A DNA stretch of 54,924 nucleotides from Chloroflexota bacterium (GTDB lineage: Bacteria; Chloroflexota; Dehalococcoidia; Lucifugimonadales; UBA3495), in the NCBI GenBank assembly GCA_022568195.1, contig JADFFS010000005.1:1-54924 (forward strand). Direction: 5' to 3'. Positions 21,418-32,551 of the stretch are shown piece after piece; the stretch's first letter is position 1, and each line of letters begins with the position of its first letter. The translations under genes and the position numbers were made by a program. The notes under the pieces are model-generated. The model saw nothing but the letters and a program-made list of their open reading frames with translations. It did no database searches and was not told the origin of the DNA.

Positions 21418-23922
21418 ATGGACAATAAACAGATAACTATCACCGTGGAGGGTATGACCTGCGCCTCCTGTGTCTCTCATGTGGAGAAGGCCCTGCAAAG
21501 TGTGCCGGGAATTACCAAAGCGGCGGTAAACCTGGCCACGGACAAAGCGGCGGTGAGTCTGGCCACGAAAGAGGTGCCCCTGGGCGAAATGCGGGAGGCC
21601 GTGGCCCAGGCCGGCTATAAGTTACCCACCACCAGGGCCACCGTAAACATCGGCGGGATGACCTGCGCCGCCTGTGTTTCCCACGTGGAGAAGGCCTTGA
21701 AGGGCGTGACCGGGGTGGTCGAGGCTAACGTTAACCTGGCCACAGAGAAGGCTACCGTCGATTACCTTGCGGGCGTTGCCGACCTGGATGGAATGGGCCG
21801 CGCGGTTGCGGACTCGGGCTACCGGTTGGAGAGCGCGGATGCCGGCGGATTGGACGCCCAAGCGGAGCTGGAGCGTCTGTCCAAGGTGCAGGAGATACGG
21901 TCCCTGAGGAACCGTCTGCTGGTGGCCGCCTCGGGGGGGATCCTGCTGTTTCTGGGCACCTTCGGCGCGTTCCCATGGGTCTCGCCGTTGATGGAGCGAG
22001 GCTTTTATCTATTCTTGTTGTGGGCCGTGGCCACCCCGATTCAATTCTGGGCCGGCTGGTCTTTCTACACTTCCGGTCTGGGCGCCCTGCGCCACCGGAC
22101 CGCCAACATGCACACGCTGATAGCCCTGGGCACCAGCACGGCTTACGGTTTCAGCGTAAGCGTGGTGCTGGCCAATGCTCTGGCGCCGGATTTCCTGGCT
22201 GAGCGGGGCATCGGAACTGAGGTCTACTTTGACACTGCGGCCATCATTGTCGCGCTGATTCTCATGGGGCGATACCTGGAAGCCCGGGCCCGGGGTCAGA
22301 CCTCGGAGGCCATCCGCCGGCTGATTGGTCTTCGGCCCAACACCGCTCGAGTGTTGCGGGACGGCGAGGAAATCGAGGTCCCCATAGAAACGGTGGTTAC
22401 CGGAGACATCCTTCTGGTCCGGCCCGGAGAGAAGATCCCTGTCGATGGGGAGGTAACCGAGGGTTATTCCACGGTGGATGAATCTATGCTCACCGGGGAA
22501 AGCATGCCGGTGGAGAAGCAGGCCGGCCAGCAAGTGTACGGGGCCACCATCAACAAGTACGGAAATCTGTGGTTCCGGGCTACCAAAGTGGGGAAGGACA
22601 CGGTGCTGGCACAGATCATCCGGCTGGTGGAGGAGGCTCAGGGTTCCAAAGCTCCCATCCAACGTCTGGCTGACCAGGTCGCGGCGTACTTCGTGCCTGC
22701 GGTAATCGTTACGGCCCTGGCTGCGTTCCTGTTCTGGTTGCTTTTGGGTCCTTCCCCGGCGTTGACCCTCGCGATTTTGGTCTTCGTGGCGATTTTGATC
22801 ATAGCTTGTCCCTGCGCCCTGGGTCTGGCTACCCCCACGGCCATCATTGTCGGTACCGGGAAAGGGGCGGAGCATGGTGTGTTGATTCGCAGCGCCCAAG
22901 CCTTGGAGATTACCCACAAGGTCAACACCGTGGTGCTGGACAAGACGGGGACACTGACCACCGGCCGGCCCGTGGTCACCGATCTCGTTCCCCAGGGAAT
23001 TTCGGAAGACGAGCTGCTGCGCTTGGCTGCTTCGGTGGAGTGGGGTTCCGAACACCCCTTGGGTGAAGCGATGGTCCGGGAGGCACGAAGCCGAAACCTG
23101 GAGCTGGAGCAGCCGGAGGATTTCCAGGCGATCCCCGGCCAGGGCATACAGGCCAGGCTGAACGGATACCAGGTCCACGTGGGCAACCAGGCCTTGATGG
23201 ACGCTGTCGGCGTGGAGCTAAACGGGCTGGCAGACCGGGCCGGCCAACTGGCTAGCGAGGGTAAGACGCCCATGTTTTTGGCCATGGGCAAGGAAGCTCG
23301 GGGAATCATCGCCGTGGCCGATACCTTGAAGCCCACGTCCCGCCAAGCCGTGGACCGGCTGCGTCAGCTCGGGCTCGAAGTGGTGATGCTGACCGGTGAC
23401 AACGCTCGGACCGCCGCTGCAATCGCCGCTCAGGCGGGAGTCGACCGGGTCGTAGCCGAGGTCCTACCTCAGGACAAAGTCGGCGTGATTCGAGACCTCC
23501 AGTCCCAGGGGAAGGTAGTCGCCATGGTGGGCGACGGAATAAACGACGCGCCGGCCCTGGTTCAAGCCGATGTGGGGATGGCCATGGGAACCGGGACCGA
23601 CGTGGCCATGGAATCGGCCGACATAACGCTGATGCGAGGGGACGTTGACGGGGTAATCCACGCTTTTAACCTGAGCCGGGCGACCATTCGCATCATCAAG
23701 CAAAACCTGTTTTGGGCCTTCTTCTACAATGTGCTGCTGATTCCTGTGGCGGCAGGAGCGCTTTACCCGGTGTTTGGAGCACTGGGCGGGGTGCCCGATA
23801 GCCTCCACTTCTTCTTCGGGGCGCAGGGCTTCCTCAATCCAGTCCTGGCTGCCTTGGCCATGGCCTTCAGCTCGGTATCCGTGGTGACCAACTCTCTGCG
23901 CCTGCGGGGGTTGCGTCTGTAA
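21418..23922 (+). CDS. copA: Copper-translocating P-type ATPase
   Basis: 834 residues from ATG 21418 (a TTG at 21397 in frame is possible). Two N-terminal heavy-metal-associated domains carry GMTCASC and GMTCAAC. Then come membrane helices, the actuator motif [10 protein letters not shown], the transport-site CPC in [15 protein letters not shown], the phosphorylation site DKTGTLT, the SEHPLGEA nucleotide-domain histidine, [12 protein letters not shown] and [16 protein letters not shown]. It is a P1B-1 ATPase exporting Cu(I) from the cytoplasm using ATP. It lies in the csoR operon, so expression should rise with copper. A YHS-domain protein follows 63 nt downstream. Confidence 0.95.
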   Translation: MDNKQITITVEGMTCASCVSHVEKALQSVPGITKAAVNLATDKAAVSLATKEVPLGEMREAVAQAGYKLPTTRATVNIGGMTCAACVSHVEKALKGVTGVVEANVNLATEKATVDYLAGVADLDGMGRAVADSGYRLESADAGGLDAQAELERLSKVQEIRSLRNRLLVAASGGILLFLGTFGAFPWVSPLMERGFYLFLLWAVATPIQFWAGWSFYTSGLGALRHRTANMHTLIALGTSTAYGFSVSVVLANALAPDFLAERGIGTEVYFDTAAIIVALILMGRYLEARARGQTSEAIRRLIGLRPNTARVLRDGEEIEVPIETVVTGDILLVRPGEKIPVDGEVTEGYSTVDESMLTGESMPVEKQAGQQVYGATINKYGNLWFRATKVGKDTVLAQIIRLVEEAQGSKAPIQRLADQVAAYFVPAVIVTALAAFLFWLLLGPSPALTLAILVFVAILIIACPCALGLATPTAIIVGTGKGAEHGVLIRSAQALEITHKVNTVVLDKTGTLTTGRPVVTDLVPQGISEDELLRLAASVEWGSEHPLGEAMVREARSRNLELEQPEDFQAIPGQGIQARLNGYQVHVGNQALMDAVGVELNGLADRAGQLASEGKTPMFLAMGKEARGIIAVADTLKPTSRQAVDRLRQLGLEVVMLTGDNARTAAAIAAQAGVDRVVAEVLPQDKVGVIRDLQSQGKVVAMVGDGINDAPALVQADVGMAMGTGTDVAMESADITLMRGDVDGVIHAFNLSRATIRIIKQNLFWAFFYNVLLIPVAAGALYPVFGALGGVPDSLHFFFGAQGFLNPVLAALAMAFSSVSVVTNSLRLRGLRL

Positions 23923-23985
23923 GAGCGCCCCCATTTGGATTTACCAAGGCAGGCATCAAACGATGAGACTTTAGGAGGACCTGAT

Positions 23986-24216
23986 ATGGCGACGGCGATC
24001 GATCCCGTTTGCAAAATGGAAGTGGACACCGATAACCCGAACGGCGGCCAAACGGAATACCAGGGGGAGACCTATTACTTCTGCGCCCCGGGCTGCAAGA
24101 TTGCGTTCGAGCGGGAGGCAGACCAATATCTATCTGGGGAGCTCACGGTAGAGATGCATGAGCCCGCTCCCCAGAAGGTGTCCTTCTTTTCTCGCATCTT
24201 CGGCCGCGGGTCCTAG
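23986..24216 (+). CDS. YHS domain metal-binding protein
   Basis: 76 residues from the ATG at 23986 with AGGAGG upstream; the longer frame from 23935 has no ribosome site. The YHS domain is complete: IDPVCKMEVD, TEYQGETYYFCAPGCKIAFE, with three cysteines able to bind copper or another soft metal. The C-terminal tail PQKVSFFSRIFGR is amphipathic and basic and could touch the membrane. YHS domains often accompany or are fused to CopA, acting as a metallochaperone or buffer. It is the last gene of the csoR operon. Confidence 0.88.
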   Translation: MATAIDPVCKMEVDTDNPNGGQTEYQGETYYFCAPGCKIAFEREADQYLSGELTVEMHEPAPQKVSFFSRIFGRGS

Positions 24217-24318
24217 CCAAATCGATGTTCTGATACCACGGCGGAGCCTCTGGGGTTGGACAAGAAGGGTTGGAGGAGAAGCCCAGGCCTTTGCACAGCG
24301 GTGCGCCGAACAACAGCC

Positions 24319-26967
24319 CTAGACGTTGGCGCCGTGGCAGCGCTTGTACTTCTTGCCGCTGCCGCAGGGGCATTGGGCGTTGCGTCCGACCTTGGTGGCG
24401 CCCACCGCCACTGCTTCGCGACGGCCAACGCTAACTGCCTGCATCGGGCTGGCGTTGGCCGCCCTGCCTCCGCCACGCCGTTGGCCGCCGTTGACCGGCT
24501 CTTGGGTTACGGCCACGTGGAACAGTGTGTGCACCACGTCGTACCGCATTCTGCTCAGCAACTCCTGGAACATCTTGTGCCCCTCGGTGCGATACGCCAC
24601 CAGAGGGTCCCGCTGCCCGTAGGCTTGAAGGCCGATGCCCGTGCGCAGATTTTCCATCGATGTCAGGTGGTTGACCCAATGGGTGTCGATGGCCCGCAGC
24701 AGCAACAGCCGTTCCAGGGTCCGCATATGCTCGGCGCCTAGCTCGGCTTCCCGGTCCTGGTAGGCCTGTTCCGCGTAGTCTCCCAAGATTTTCCGGACCT
24801 GCTCCTGGTTGTACTGGTACACCGAATCCTCGTCGGCCAATTCCTGGGGTAAGGGGCAAATCGCCCCCAACTCGTTAACAAATCCCGACACATCCCAATC
24901 GTCGGCATGCCTGCCTGGCAGGTGCTGGCGTGCCAATTCGTCGAACTCCACCTGGAGCATTTCCACGATTTTGATTTTGAGGTTATTGCCATCCAAAATG
25001 TCATGGCGGTCGGTGTAGATGACCTCACGCTGCTTGCTGAGAACGTCGTCGAAATCCAGCAGGTGCTTGCGTATGTCGAAGTGGTAGCTTTCCACCTTCA
25101 CTTGGGCGCCGGCTATGGACTTGGTGACCAACCGGTTTTCTATTGGGGTATCCTCGTCCAATCCGGTCCAGGCCATGACCGCCTTGATCCGCTCGCCGCC
25201 GAAACGGCGCATCAGCTCGTCTTCCAGGGAAACGTAGAACTGGGAACTGCCCGGGTCACCCTGGCGGCCGGCCCGTCCCCGGAGCTGGTTGTCGATGCGC
25301 CGGGCGTCGTGGTGCTCGGTGCCGATGACGTGTAACCCACCCAACTCGATCACCTTTTCGTGCTCTTCCTGCCAGTCGGCCCGGTCGGTGTCGATTCCTC
25401 CCAGAATGATGTCGGTCCCGCGGCCCGCCATGTTGGTGGACACGGTTACGGCGCCGAGCCTTCCGGCTTGGGCCACGATGCCCGCCTCATGCTCGTGGTT
25501 CTTGGCGTTGAGTATTTGGTGGGTGACGCCACGGCGCTTGAGCCGCTCGCTGAGGGCTTCCGAAGCTTCGATCGAAGTGGTGCCCACCAATACCGGCCGC
25601 CCCAGCTCGTGCATGCGGGCTATCTCGTCGGTCACGTTACGCCATTTGGACTCTTCGGTCTGGAACACCAAGTCGGGACCTTCAGTCCGCTTCAAGGGCA
25701 CGTTTGTGGGAGCCACGATGACGGTCAAACCGTAAATTTTATGGAACTCGTCGGATTCCGTCGCGGCCGTGCCGGTCATGCCGGCCAGCTTCTCGTACAT
25801 GCGGAAGTAGTTTTGCAGGGTTATGGTAGCGTAGGTGATGCTTTCCCGCTGGATTTGCACACCCTCTCGGGCCTCCACCGCTTGGTGCAGCCCGTCGGAC
25901 CAGCGGCGGCCAAACTGGAGCCTGCCGGTGAACTCATCTACGATGACCACCTCGCCGTCCCGAACCACGTAGTCTTTGTCCCGCTTTTTCTGCACGTTGG
26001 CGGTTAGGGCGTTTTCCATGTAGTGGACCAGGTGGAAATTTTCAGGCTCGTACAGGTTGCCAACCTTGGTCCACCGCTCCATTTTGCCGATACCCTCTTG
26101 AGTCAAGGAAATGGCCCGGGTCCGGTCGTCGATGGTGTAATCCTCTTCCTGCTGAAGACGGGGCACCAGCTTGGCAAAGGTGTAGTAAAGCTGCACCGGC
26201 TCTTCCGCTGGGCCGCTGATGATAAGCGGGGTACGCGCCTCGTCGATGAGGATGTTGTCTACCTCGTCCACGATGGCGTAGTGGAGCTCCCGTTGTACTC
26301 GTTGGTCCGGCTCCAAAGCCATGTTGTCTCGCAGGTAGTCGAACCCGAACTCGTTGTTGGTGCCGTAGGTAATGTCTGCTCGGTAAGCCTCGGCCCGGGC
26401 CACCGGGCGCAGGAACTTCATACCCTCTTGGACTGGCGCCTTGGATGGGGAGGAGGATTCTTCGGCCTCCGGGTCGAATAGAAAGGCCCCGTCGTGTTGC
26501 AGACAACCAACGGACATTCCCAGGGCATGGTAGATAGGTCCCATCCACACGGGGTCGCGACGTGACAGGTAGTCGTTGACCGTAACCACGTGTACGCCCT
26601 TTCCGGTAAGGGCGTTGAGGTAGACCGGAAGAGTAGCCACCAGGGTCTTGCCTTCCCCGGTCTTCATTTCGGCGATTTGCCCCCGGTGAAGGACCACACC
26701 GCCGATGAGCTGCACGTCGTAATGCCGCTGGCGCAGGGTCCGCCAGGCTGCTTCCCGTACCACGGCAAAAGCCTCGGGCAGCAGGTCGTCTACGGTCTCT
26801 TTGCCCGACAAGCGCCGCTTGAATTCCTGGGTTTTGTCCCTTAGCTGGGCATCGGTCAGCTTCTGGACGCTGGCTTCCAGAGCGTTAATTTTGCTGCGGA
26901 AAGGTTGGACCTTTTTTAACAGCTTCTCGTTGGTGTCGCCGATGAATATGTTTAGCAGGGAAACCAT
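24319..26967 (-). CDS. secA: Preprotein translocase ATPase SecA
   Basis: About 882 residues from the ATG at 26967 (GGTGGTGG upstream); an ATG at 26991 would add eight residues. SecA drives secretory proteins through SecYEG. It has the Walker A motif MKTGEGKTLVA, Walker B region IVDEVDNILIDEARTPLI, the helicase motif STNMAGRGTDIILGG, and HDARRIDNQLRGRAGRQGDPGSS. A C-terminal SEC-C zinc motif (GRNAQCPCGSGKKYKRCHG) binds SecB or ribosomes in other bacteria. It follows pyrD on the same strand, but 279 nt separate them and a leader hairpin and -10 box suggest an own promoter. It is convergent with the copper operon. Confidence 0.97.
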   Translation of the reverse strand: MVSLLNIFIGDTNEKLLKKVQPFRSKINALEASVQKLTDAQLRDKTQEFKRRLSGKETVDDLLPEAFAVVREAAWRTLRQRHYDVQLIGGVVLHRGQIAEMKTGEGKTLVATLPVYLNALTGKGVHVVTVNDYLSRRDPVWMGPIYHALGMSVGCLQHDGAFLFDPEAEESSSPSKAPVQEGMKFLRPVARAEAYRADITYGTNNEFGFDYLRDNMALEPDQRVQRELHYAIVDEVDNILIDEARTPLIISGPAEEPVQLYYTFAKLVPRLQQEEDYTIDDRTRAISLTQEGIGKMERWTKVGNLYEPENFHLVHYMENALTANVQKKRDKDYVVRDGEVVIVDEFTGRLQFGRRWSDGLHQAVEAREGVQIQRESITYATITLQNYFRMYEKLAGMTGTAATESDEFHKIYGLTVIVAPTNVPLKRTEGPDLVFQTEESKWRNVTDEIARMHELGRPVLVGTTSIEASEALSERLKRRGVTHQILNAKNHEHEAGIVAQAGRLGAVTVSTNMAGRGTDIILGGIDTDRADWQEEHEKVIELGGLHVIGTEHHDARRIDNQLRGRAGRQGDPGSSQFYVSLEDELMRRFGGERIKAVMAWTGLDEDTPIENRLVTKSIAGAQVKVESYHFDIRKHLLDFDDVLSKQREVIYTDRHDILDGNNLKIKIVEMLQVEFDELARQHLPGRHADDWDVSGFVNELGAICPLPQELADEDSVYQYNQEQVRKILGDYAEQAYQDREAELGAEHMRTLERLLLLRAIDTHWVNHLTSMENLRTGIGLQAYGQRDPLVAYRTEGHKMFQELLSRMRYDVVHTLFHVAVTQEPVNGGQRRGGGRAANASPMQAVSVGRREAVAVGATKVGRNAQCPCGSGKKYKRCHGANV

Positions 26968-27025
26968 GCATCCACCACCATACGTGGGCATACCCGGCGG
27001 CGCCGGGCAGAATTAAGTTCCCAAG

Positions 27026-27068
27026 AATAAAAAATCGGGAGTATCAACCTCGTTAGACAACCCCGATT
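27026..27068 (-). terminator. Candidate attenuator hairpin at the 5' end of the secA transcript
   Basis: Minus strand AATCGGG (27068-27062) pairs with CCCGATT (27039-27033), followed by a TTTTTTATT run (27034-27026): a terminator shape with a long loop. It lies about 60 nt upstream of the secA start and begins almost exactly at the start site predicted from the -10 box at 27081-27076. A readthrough-controlled leader is possible; alternatively it ends pyrD transcription. Confidence 0.5.
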
Positions 27069-27075
27069 CAACTCT

Positions 27076-27081
27076 ATTGTA
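27076..27081 (-). promoter_or_regulatory. Candidate -10 box for secA
   Basis: TACAAT on the minus strand (27081-27076), with no good -35 (TGCAAC about 16 nt upstream). Predicted start near 27069. The rest of 26968-27246 shows a GCGCCAAAGGCGC-type inverted repeat near 27148-27160 and nothing else recognisable. Confidence 0.35.
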
Positions 27082-27246
27082 ACCAAAGGCACCCCATGTT
27101 GCACGTACCGCGATGGTAACCGGTTTACCAGGATACGGCCGGGCGCCTTTGGCGCTGACGGTTTACTTCGCAGTAGAGTTTTTCCGATAAATTGCTTATA
27201 CGCTGTTAACGGGCAGTGTGGGGGACATACGCCAATGGCCAGTATG

Positions 27247-28215
27247 CTATTCCAAAGCCCGGATGTCGACCGCACCGGTCAAGTCGGAAACGTCGGTGAT
27301 GCCGGATTCTCCCAGGAAGGATCTCAACTGGTCCAAAATGCGAAAGGGCGCCCAGAGGTCGGCCAGGTTGGCGCTGCCCACCTGGACGGCGGTGGCTCCC
27401 GCCAAGAGGTATTCCACCGCGTGCTCGCCGCTGAAGATGCCTCCCACGCCGACTATGGGCACGTCCACCGCTTGCGCCGTCCGGTAAACCATGGCCATTG
27501 AGACTGGCCGTAAACCGGGTCCGGAAAGCCCTCCGGTGATGGCTCCCAGTACGGGCCGGCGGGTCTCCACGTCGATCCGCATCGCCGGGATTGTGTTGGA
27601 TATGGTCAAGGCATCGGCCCCGGCGTCTACCGCTGCCCGGGCGATCTCGGTGACATCCGGAACGTTGGGGGCCAGCTTGGCCAAGACGGGAAGAGCGGTG
27701 TTGGCGCGAACCGCTTTTACCGCTGCCGCCGTTAATTTGGGGCTATGTCCGAACATAGCGCCGTTCTCGATGTTGGGACAACTGAGGTTAAGCTCCATGG
27801 CCTGGAAGCCACGCACGCCCTCGGCCATGGCGGTCATCTCGGCAAATTGGTCCGCGCTGTCGGCGGATAGACTTAGCACCACCGTGGTCCCGTACTCCGC
27901 CCATAGAGGCGTCAGATCGGTGAGGGCGCCTTCGATGCCCGGATTGGCCAGGCCGATGGAGTTGAGGAGGATGAACTCCCCGTCTTGCAGGGCTTGCCGG
28001 TAGGATGGAGGGTCCCAACGGGGTTCTGGATTCCCTTCCCTGGGCAGACGCGTAACCGTCTTGGGAATCACCGCCCCTAGCTGGCTCAGGTCCATGTCCG
28101 GCGTAATCCCCCGGCCGTAGCCGTCGTAGCCGAAGGTGCCCGAGGCGATCATAACCGGATTGGTCAACCAGAGATGATTAGGGTTACGCGGCGCAAGATC
28201 CACCGACAACCCCAC
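27247..28215 (-). CDS. pyrD: Dihydroorotate dehydrogenase (class 1B type)
   Basis: 322 residues from the GTG at 28215, chosen because AGGAGAGG lies upstream at good distance and the protein then starts (V)GLSVDLAPRNPNHLWL like its relatives; the frame stays open to 28320. It is an FMN TIM barrel oxidising dihydroorotate to orotate in pyrimidine synthesis. Marks are NPVMIASGTFGYDGYG, FILLNSIGLANPGIE, ELNLSCPNIENGAMFG, VLAKLAPNV, TISNTIPAM, GGLSGPGLRPVSMAMVYR and GVGGIFSGEHAVEYLLAGA (phosphate loop). Class 1B enzymes normally pair with the PyrK electron-transfer subunit, which is not next to it. It lies 136 nt after rpoC on the same strand. Confidence 0.9.
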   Translation of the reverse strand: MGLSVDLAPRNPNHLWLTNPVMIASGTFGYDGYGRGITPDMDLSQLGAVIPKTVTRLPREGNPEPRWDPPSYRQALQDGEFILLNSIGLANPGIEGALTDLTPLWAEYGTTVVLSLSADSADQFAEMTAMAEGVRGFQAMELNLSCPNIENGAMFGHSPKLTAAAVKAVRANTALPVLAKLAPNVPDVTEIARAAVDAGADALTISNTIPAMRIDVETRRPVLGAITGGLSGPGLRPVSMAMVYRTAQAVDVPIVGVGGIFSGEHAVEYLLAGATAVQVGSANLADLWAPFRILDQLRSFLGESGITDVSDLTGAVDIRALE

Positions 28216-28351
28216 TGCTTTCACCTCTCCTAGAGTAGAACCTGGTGATTCTTGCGTTGACACACCGGTGATTAGGCTATTCCTCTGGTTCCTTTTCCAC
28301 TGGAGAGTCCTCCGGGTCACCGCTACCGGCGTCGGATTCGGCGTTTAGGCC

Positions 28352-31300
28352 CTAGCTCTCGGTCCCCGCGAGTTCGTCGTGACCGTTGGTAGTGCCCTCG
28401 GGGCGTTCGCCCAGTGTGGTGTCGCTTTTCGTGAAGATGCCGCCGTCTGTGAGGCCGGAGCCGCCGTCACCTTCAGCTTTGGTGAAGAGCATTTCCATTT
28501 CCAGATCCGACAGGTTTCGCTCTCCCCCGAACTCGCCGGAATCCGGTGGCTGAGCCATGCCCAGCCAACCCGCGGCCGCTACCTGAGCCAGTTCCGGAAT
28601 GGGTTCGGGCTTCAGCAACTGTTCCATGCCGGGAATCTCAATCTTGGCCGGAATCAGCCGGCCGATTATAACGTTCTCCTTCAAGCCCAGCAGCCAGTCT
28701 TGGGCGCCACTGACGGCGGCCTGGGTGAGGACGCGGGTCGTTTCCTGGAAAGAAGCGGCCGACAGGAAGCTGTCGGTCAGCAGTGACGCGCGGGTAATTC
28801 CCAGGAACACCGGTTTGGCCGTGGCCGGCTCACCGCCTTCGGCCAGCACCTTGGCATTTCTCTCTTGGAACTCGAACCGGTCGACCATTTGGCCTGGGAT
28901 AAAGTCACAGTCGCCGGTGGATTCCACTTGGACCCGGCGCAGCATCTGCCGCAGGATGATCTCGATGTGTTTATCGTGGATGCTCACGCCTTGTGACTGG
29001 TAGACCTGCTGCACTTCGTCCACCAGGTACCGTTGCAACGCGTCTTTGCCACGGATATGCAGGATGTCGTGGGGGTTCAACGGGCCGCTGATGAGAGCGT
29101 CTCCGGCTTTGACCTGGTCACCGTCTTTGACCAGAATGTAGGCCGCAGCGGGTACCATGTGCTCCCGTATTTCCATGTCCTCCCAGATGATGGAAACCTT
29201 GCCGGGGCTCAACTCGACACGGCCTCCAATGTTGGCCAGAACCTGCTTCGAGGCTGGCGTTTCTTCTTCGCCGGTCCCGTTCTCTCCCGATGGGGCAGCT
29301 TCCACGCTGGCCAGGATCATGCCCGGCTCAACGTACTCCCCTTCGCCCACGTGTACCTGAGCGCCGTCGGGCAGCGCATAGTCTTCCCGGAACTCCTCGC
29401 GGTTCATGGTGCGTAAGCTGCGCCCTTCCTCATCGGATTCCAGTGAGACCACACCGTCGATATCGGCGAGAATGGCCGCACCCTTGGGCACCCGGGCCTC
29501 GAAAAGCTCTTCCACCCTTGGCAAACCGCTGGTGATGTCGAGACCAGCTACTCCACCCGTGTGGAAGGTACGCATGGTTAGCTGGGTGCCCGGCTCGCCG
29601 ATGCTTTGGGCCGCAATGATGCCCACGGCTTGGCCCACCTGCACCAGAACACCGGTGGCGGGAAGGCGGCCGTAACACATCTGGCAGATACCCCGGCGGG
29701 ACTCACAGATTAATGGGGAGCGTACCGGGACTTCCTTGACCCCCGAGTCCACCAGCAACTGGGCGATGGCCTCGTCGATCTCCTGGTTTCGCTCCACCAG
29801 GATTTCTCCTGTCTGTGGGTGAGCGATGGCGGAGCCGGCGCGGCGTCCCAGGATCCGCTCCTGCAATGAGGTCTGGAGAGGGTCATCAGGCTTGGACCAG
29901 ACATAGTAGGTGTCGTAGGTACCGCAGTCCTCTTCCAGGATTATGACTTCCTGGGCTATGTCGATCAACCGCCGGGTTAGGTAGCCGCTGTCAGCCGTCC
30001 GCAGCGCCGTGTCGGCCAAACCCTTGCGGGCGCCGTGAGTGGAGATGAAGTATTCCAGGGCGGTCAGCCCTTCCCGGAAGCTGGACACGATGGGTAAGTC
30101 GATGATTCGCCCCTTGGGGTTGCTCATCAAGCCGCGCATCCCCGCCATTTGCTTGATCTGGGCGATGTTACCCTTGGCTCCGGACACCGCCATGACGGCG
30201 ATGCCTCCGTAGTTGGACAATTCGGCTTCCACCAGTTTGGTTGTCTGGTCGGAGGCCCAAGTCCAGGCATCCACCGTCTTGGTGTAACGTTCTTCTTCCG
30301 ACATCAAGCCCGACAGGAATTGCTCTTCGTAGCCGGCGACCATCGCGGCCGCTTCCTTCAGGACCTCTGGCTTCTTTTCAGGCACCTGGATGTCGTTAAT
30401 GGCGATGGTAATGCCCGACCTGGTTGCGTAGTGGAAGCCCAGGTCCTTGATCTTGTCCAAGACATCCGCGGTTTCCTCGTTGCTGAGTGTCCGGTAAAGC
30501 ACGGCAGTCAGGTCCTTCAGCGCTCCCCGGTCCATCAAGCAGTTCTTGAACTCCATCGATGGAGGCATGATTTCTTGGAAGATCAACCGTCCAAGGGTTG
30601 TTTCAACCCATTCTTCCTCGGTAGACCCGGGGATGTTGCGGACGAATATTTTGGCATGCAGGTCAATCAGGCCGGATTCGTAGGCTATACGGGATTCGTC
30701 AAAGTCGTAGAACTTGAGACCCTCTCCTTGGACCCCTTCCCGGATCTCGGTCAAGTAGTAACAGCCCATGACCATGTCTAGGGTCGGGGCCACCAGGGGG
30801 TCCCCGGAAGCCGGGGACAGCATGTTGTGGATGCTGAGCATGGTTTGCTTGGCCTCGAGGACGGCCATTCGTGACAGAGGAACGTGCACCGCCATCTGGT
30901 CCCCGTCGAAGTCGGCGTTGAACGCCGAACACACCAAGGGGTGGATCTGTATGGCGTTCCCTTCGATCAATACCGGCATGAAAGCCTGGATGCCCAGCCG
31001 GTGTAGCGTAGGCGCCCGGTTCAGCAACACAGGACGGTCTTTGATGACGTCCTCCAGGATGTCCCACACCTCGGGCCGGGTACGCTCGACCATGCGTTTG
31101 GCGTTCTTGATGTTGGGGGCGATGCCCAGCACCGCCAGACGATGCATAACAAAGGGCTTGAACAGCTCCAAAGCCATGCGCTTGGGCAGGCCGCATTGGT
31201 GCATCTTGAGCTCTGGCCCCACAACGATAACCGACCGGCCGCTGTAGTCCACCCGCTTGCCCAGCAGGTTCTGGCGGAAACGGCCCTGCTTGCCCCGGAG

Positions 31301-32551
31301 CAGGTCGGACAGAGACTTTAGCTTGTGGTTGTGGCTGCCTTGAATCGGCCTTCCCCGGCGGCCGTTGTCGATCAACGCGTCCACCGCTTCTTGGAGCATC
31401 CGCTTTTCATTGCGGATGATAATCTCCGGCGCTCCCAGGTCCATGAGACGCTTGAGCCTGTTGTTCCGGTTAATTACACGCCGGTAGAGGTCGTTCAAGT
31501 CGCTGGTGGCGAAGCGGCCGCCGTCCAACTGGACCATGGGGCGAAGCTCGGGGGGCAGTACCGGCAAGATGGTCAGAATCATGTCCTCGACCCGGTTGCC
31601 GCTGTGCCGGAAGGACTCCACCACCCTAAGGCGTTTGATGGCCTTCTTGCGCCGTTGTCCGGAGGTGGACTGCATCTCGAGGATGAGTTGCTCCCTAAGG
31701 GCCTCCAGGTCAATCATCCGCAGGATGGCCAGAATCGCCTCGGCGCCCATGGCGGCTTGGAAAACGCTGCCATAGGCCTCCTTCAATTCCCGATAGCGAG
31801 ATTCGGCGATGAGCTTATGGACCCTCAGGTCCTCCAACTCGTCGATACTGGACTGCAGCTGCTCTCCAAGCTGGGTCTCTTCGCTGGCCAGCTTGTCGTT
31901 GAGGGCATCGGTTTCCACCTGTATGGCCATGCGCTCGACTTGGGCTTCGGGGGCTTCGGGGGATTCAGGGTCGTCGGGCGGCTCACCTAGGGCTTCCAGC
32001 TTTTGCTGCAGCTCTTCCAGGGTCTGCTCGGCGTCTCTGCGCCGTTTTTGCACCTCTAACTCGTGCTTGGCCCGCTCCTCCTCGATGGTCTCCTGCCGGA
32101 TGTCTTCGTCCACGGAAACAATGATGTGTTGGGCGAAGTAGAGCACCCGCTCCAGGTTTCGTGGAGACAGGTCCAGCAGCAGCCCCAACCGGCTGGGGGT
32201 AGTCTTGCTAAACCAGATGTGGGCTACAGGCGCGGCCAAACGGATGTGACCCATGCGTTCCCGGCGTACTTTGGACCGTGTGACCTCGACGCCGCAGCGG
32301 TCGCAGATTACTCCGCGATATCGAATCCGCTTGTACTTTCCGCAAAAGCACTCCCAGTCCTTGGTGGGACCGAAGAGGCGCTCGCAAAACAGCCCGTCTT
32401 TCTCAGGACGCAGGGTCCGATAGTTGATAGTCTCCGGCTTGGTCACCTCGCCGTGGGACCAGTTCAAGATTTGCTCTGGAGAAGCGATGGATATGCGAAT
32501 CGAGTTGAAGTTGGTGCTCTGGGTCTCCGTTCGGTCCATCATCCTGACCAT
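28352..32551 (-). CDS. rpoC: DNA-directed RNA polymerase subunit beta'
   Basis: 1399 residues. The largest core subunit of RNA polymerase. The N-terminal zinc site [20 protein letters not shown], the clamp and lid region, a coiled-coil insertion rich in Glu (residues ~150-250), the catalytic [12 protein letters not shown] motif with three magnesium-binding aspartates, the second zinc site ([10 protein letters not shown] to [16 protein letters not shown]) and the trigger-loop part [11 protein letters not shown] are all visible. The start ATG overlaps the rpoB stop by one base (TAATG), so the two are translationally coupled. The C-terminal 50 residues form a variable acidic tail. Confidence 0.98.
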   Translation of the reverse strand: MVRMMDRTETQSTNFNSIRISIASPEQILNWSHGEVTKPETINYRTLRPEKDGLFCERLFGPTKDWECFCGKYKRIRYRGVICDRCGVEVTRSKVRRERMGHIRLAAPVAHIWFSKTTPSRLGLLLDLSPRNLERVLYFAQHIIVSVDEDIRQETIEEERAKHELEVQKRRRDAEQTLEELQQKLEALGEPPDDPESPEAPEAQVERMAIQVETDALNDKLASEETQLGEQLQSSIDELEDLRVHKLIAESRYRELKEAYGSVFQAAMGAEAILAILRMIDLEALREQLILEMQSTSGQRRKKAIKRLRVVESFRHSGNRVEDMILTILPVLPPELRPMVQLDGGRFATSDLNDLYRRVINRNNRLKRLMDLGAPEIIIRNEKRMLQEAVDALIDNGRRGRPIQGSHNHKLKSLSDLLRGKQGRFRQNLLGKRVDYSGRSVIVVGPELKMHQCGLPKRMALELFKPFVMHRLAVLGIAPNIKNAKRMVERTRPEVWDILEDVIKDRPVLLNRAPTLHRLGIQAFMPVLIEGNAIQIHPLVCSAFNADFDGDQMAVHVPLSRMAVLEAKQTMLSIHNMLSPASGDPLVAPTLDMVMGCYYLTEIREGVQGEGLKFYDFDESRIAYESGLIDLHAKIFVRNIPGSTEEEWVETTLGRLIFQEIMPPSMEFKNCLMDRGALKDLTAVLYRTLSNEETADVLDKIKDLGFHYATRSGITIAINDIQVPEKKPEVLKEAAAMVAGYEEQFLSGLMSEEERYTKTVDAWTWASDQTTKLVEAELSNYGGIAVMAVSGAKGNIAQIKQMAGMRGLMSNPKGRIIDLPIVSSFREGLTALEYFISTHGARKGLADTALRTADSGYLTRRLIDIAQEVIILEEDCGTYDTYYVWSKPDDPLQTSLQERILGRRAGSAIAHPQTGEILVERNQEIDEAIAQLLVDSGVKEVPVRSPLICESRRGICQMCYGRLPATGVLVQVGQAVGIIAAQSIGEPGTQLTMRTFHTGGVAGLDITSGLPRVEELFEARVPKGAAILADIDGVVSLESDEEGRSLRTMNREEFREDYALPDGAQVHVGEGEYVEPGMILASVEAAPSGENGTGEEETPASKQVLANIGGRVELSPGKVSIIWEDMEIREHMVPAAAYILVKDGDQVKAGDALISGPLNPHDILHIRGKDALQRYLVDEVQQVYQSQGVSIHDKHIEIILRQMLRRVQVESTGDCDFIPGQMVDRFEFQERNAKVLAEGGEPATAKPVFLGITRASLLTDSFLSAASFQETTRVLTQAAVSGAQDWLLGLKENVIIGRLIPAKIEIPGMEQLLKPEPIPELAQVAAAGWLGMAQPPDSGEFGGERNLSDLEMEMLFTKAEGDGGSGLTDGGIFTKSDTTLGERPEGTTNGHDELAGTES

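Noticed and set aside
22009-23178. 389-codon frame antisense to copA
   Set aside because: It is the shadow of the P-type ATPase; no recognisable protein features.
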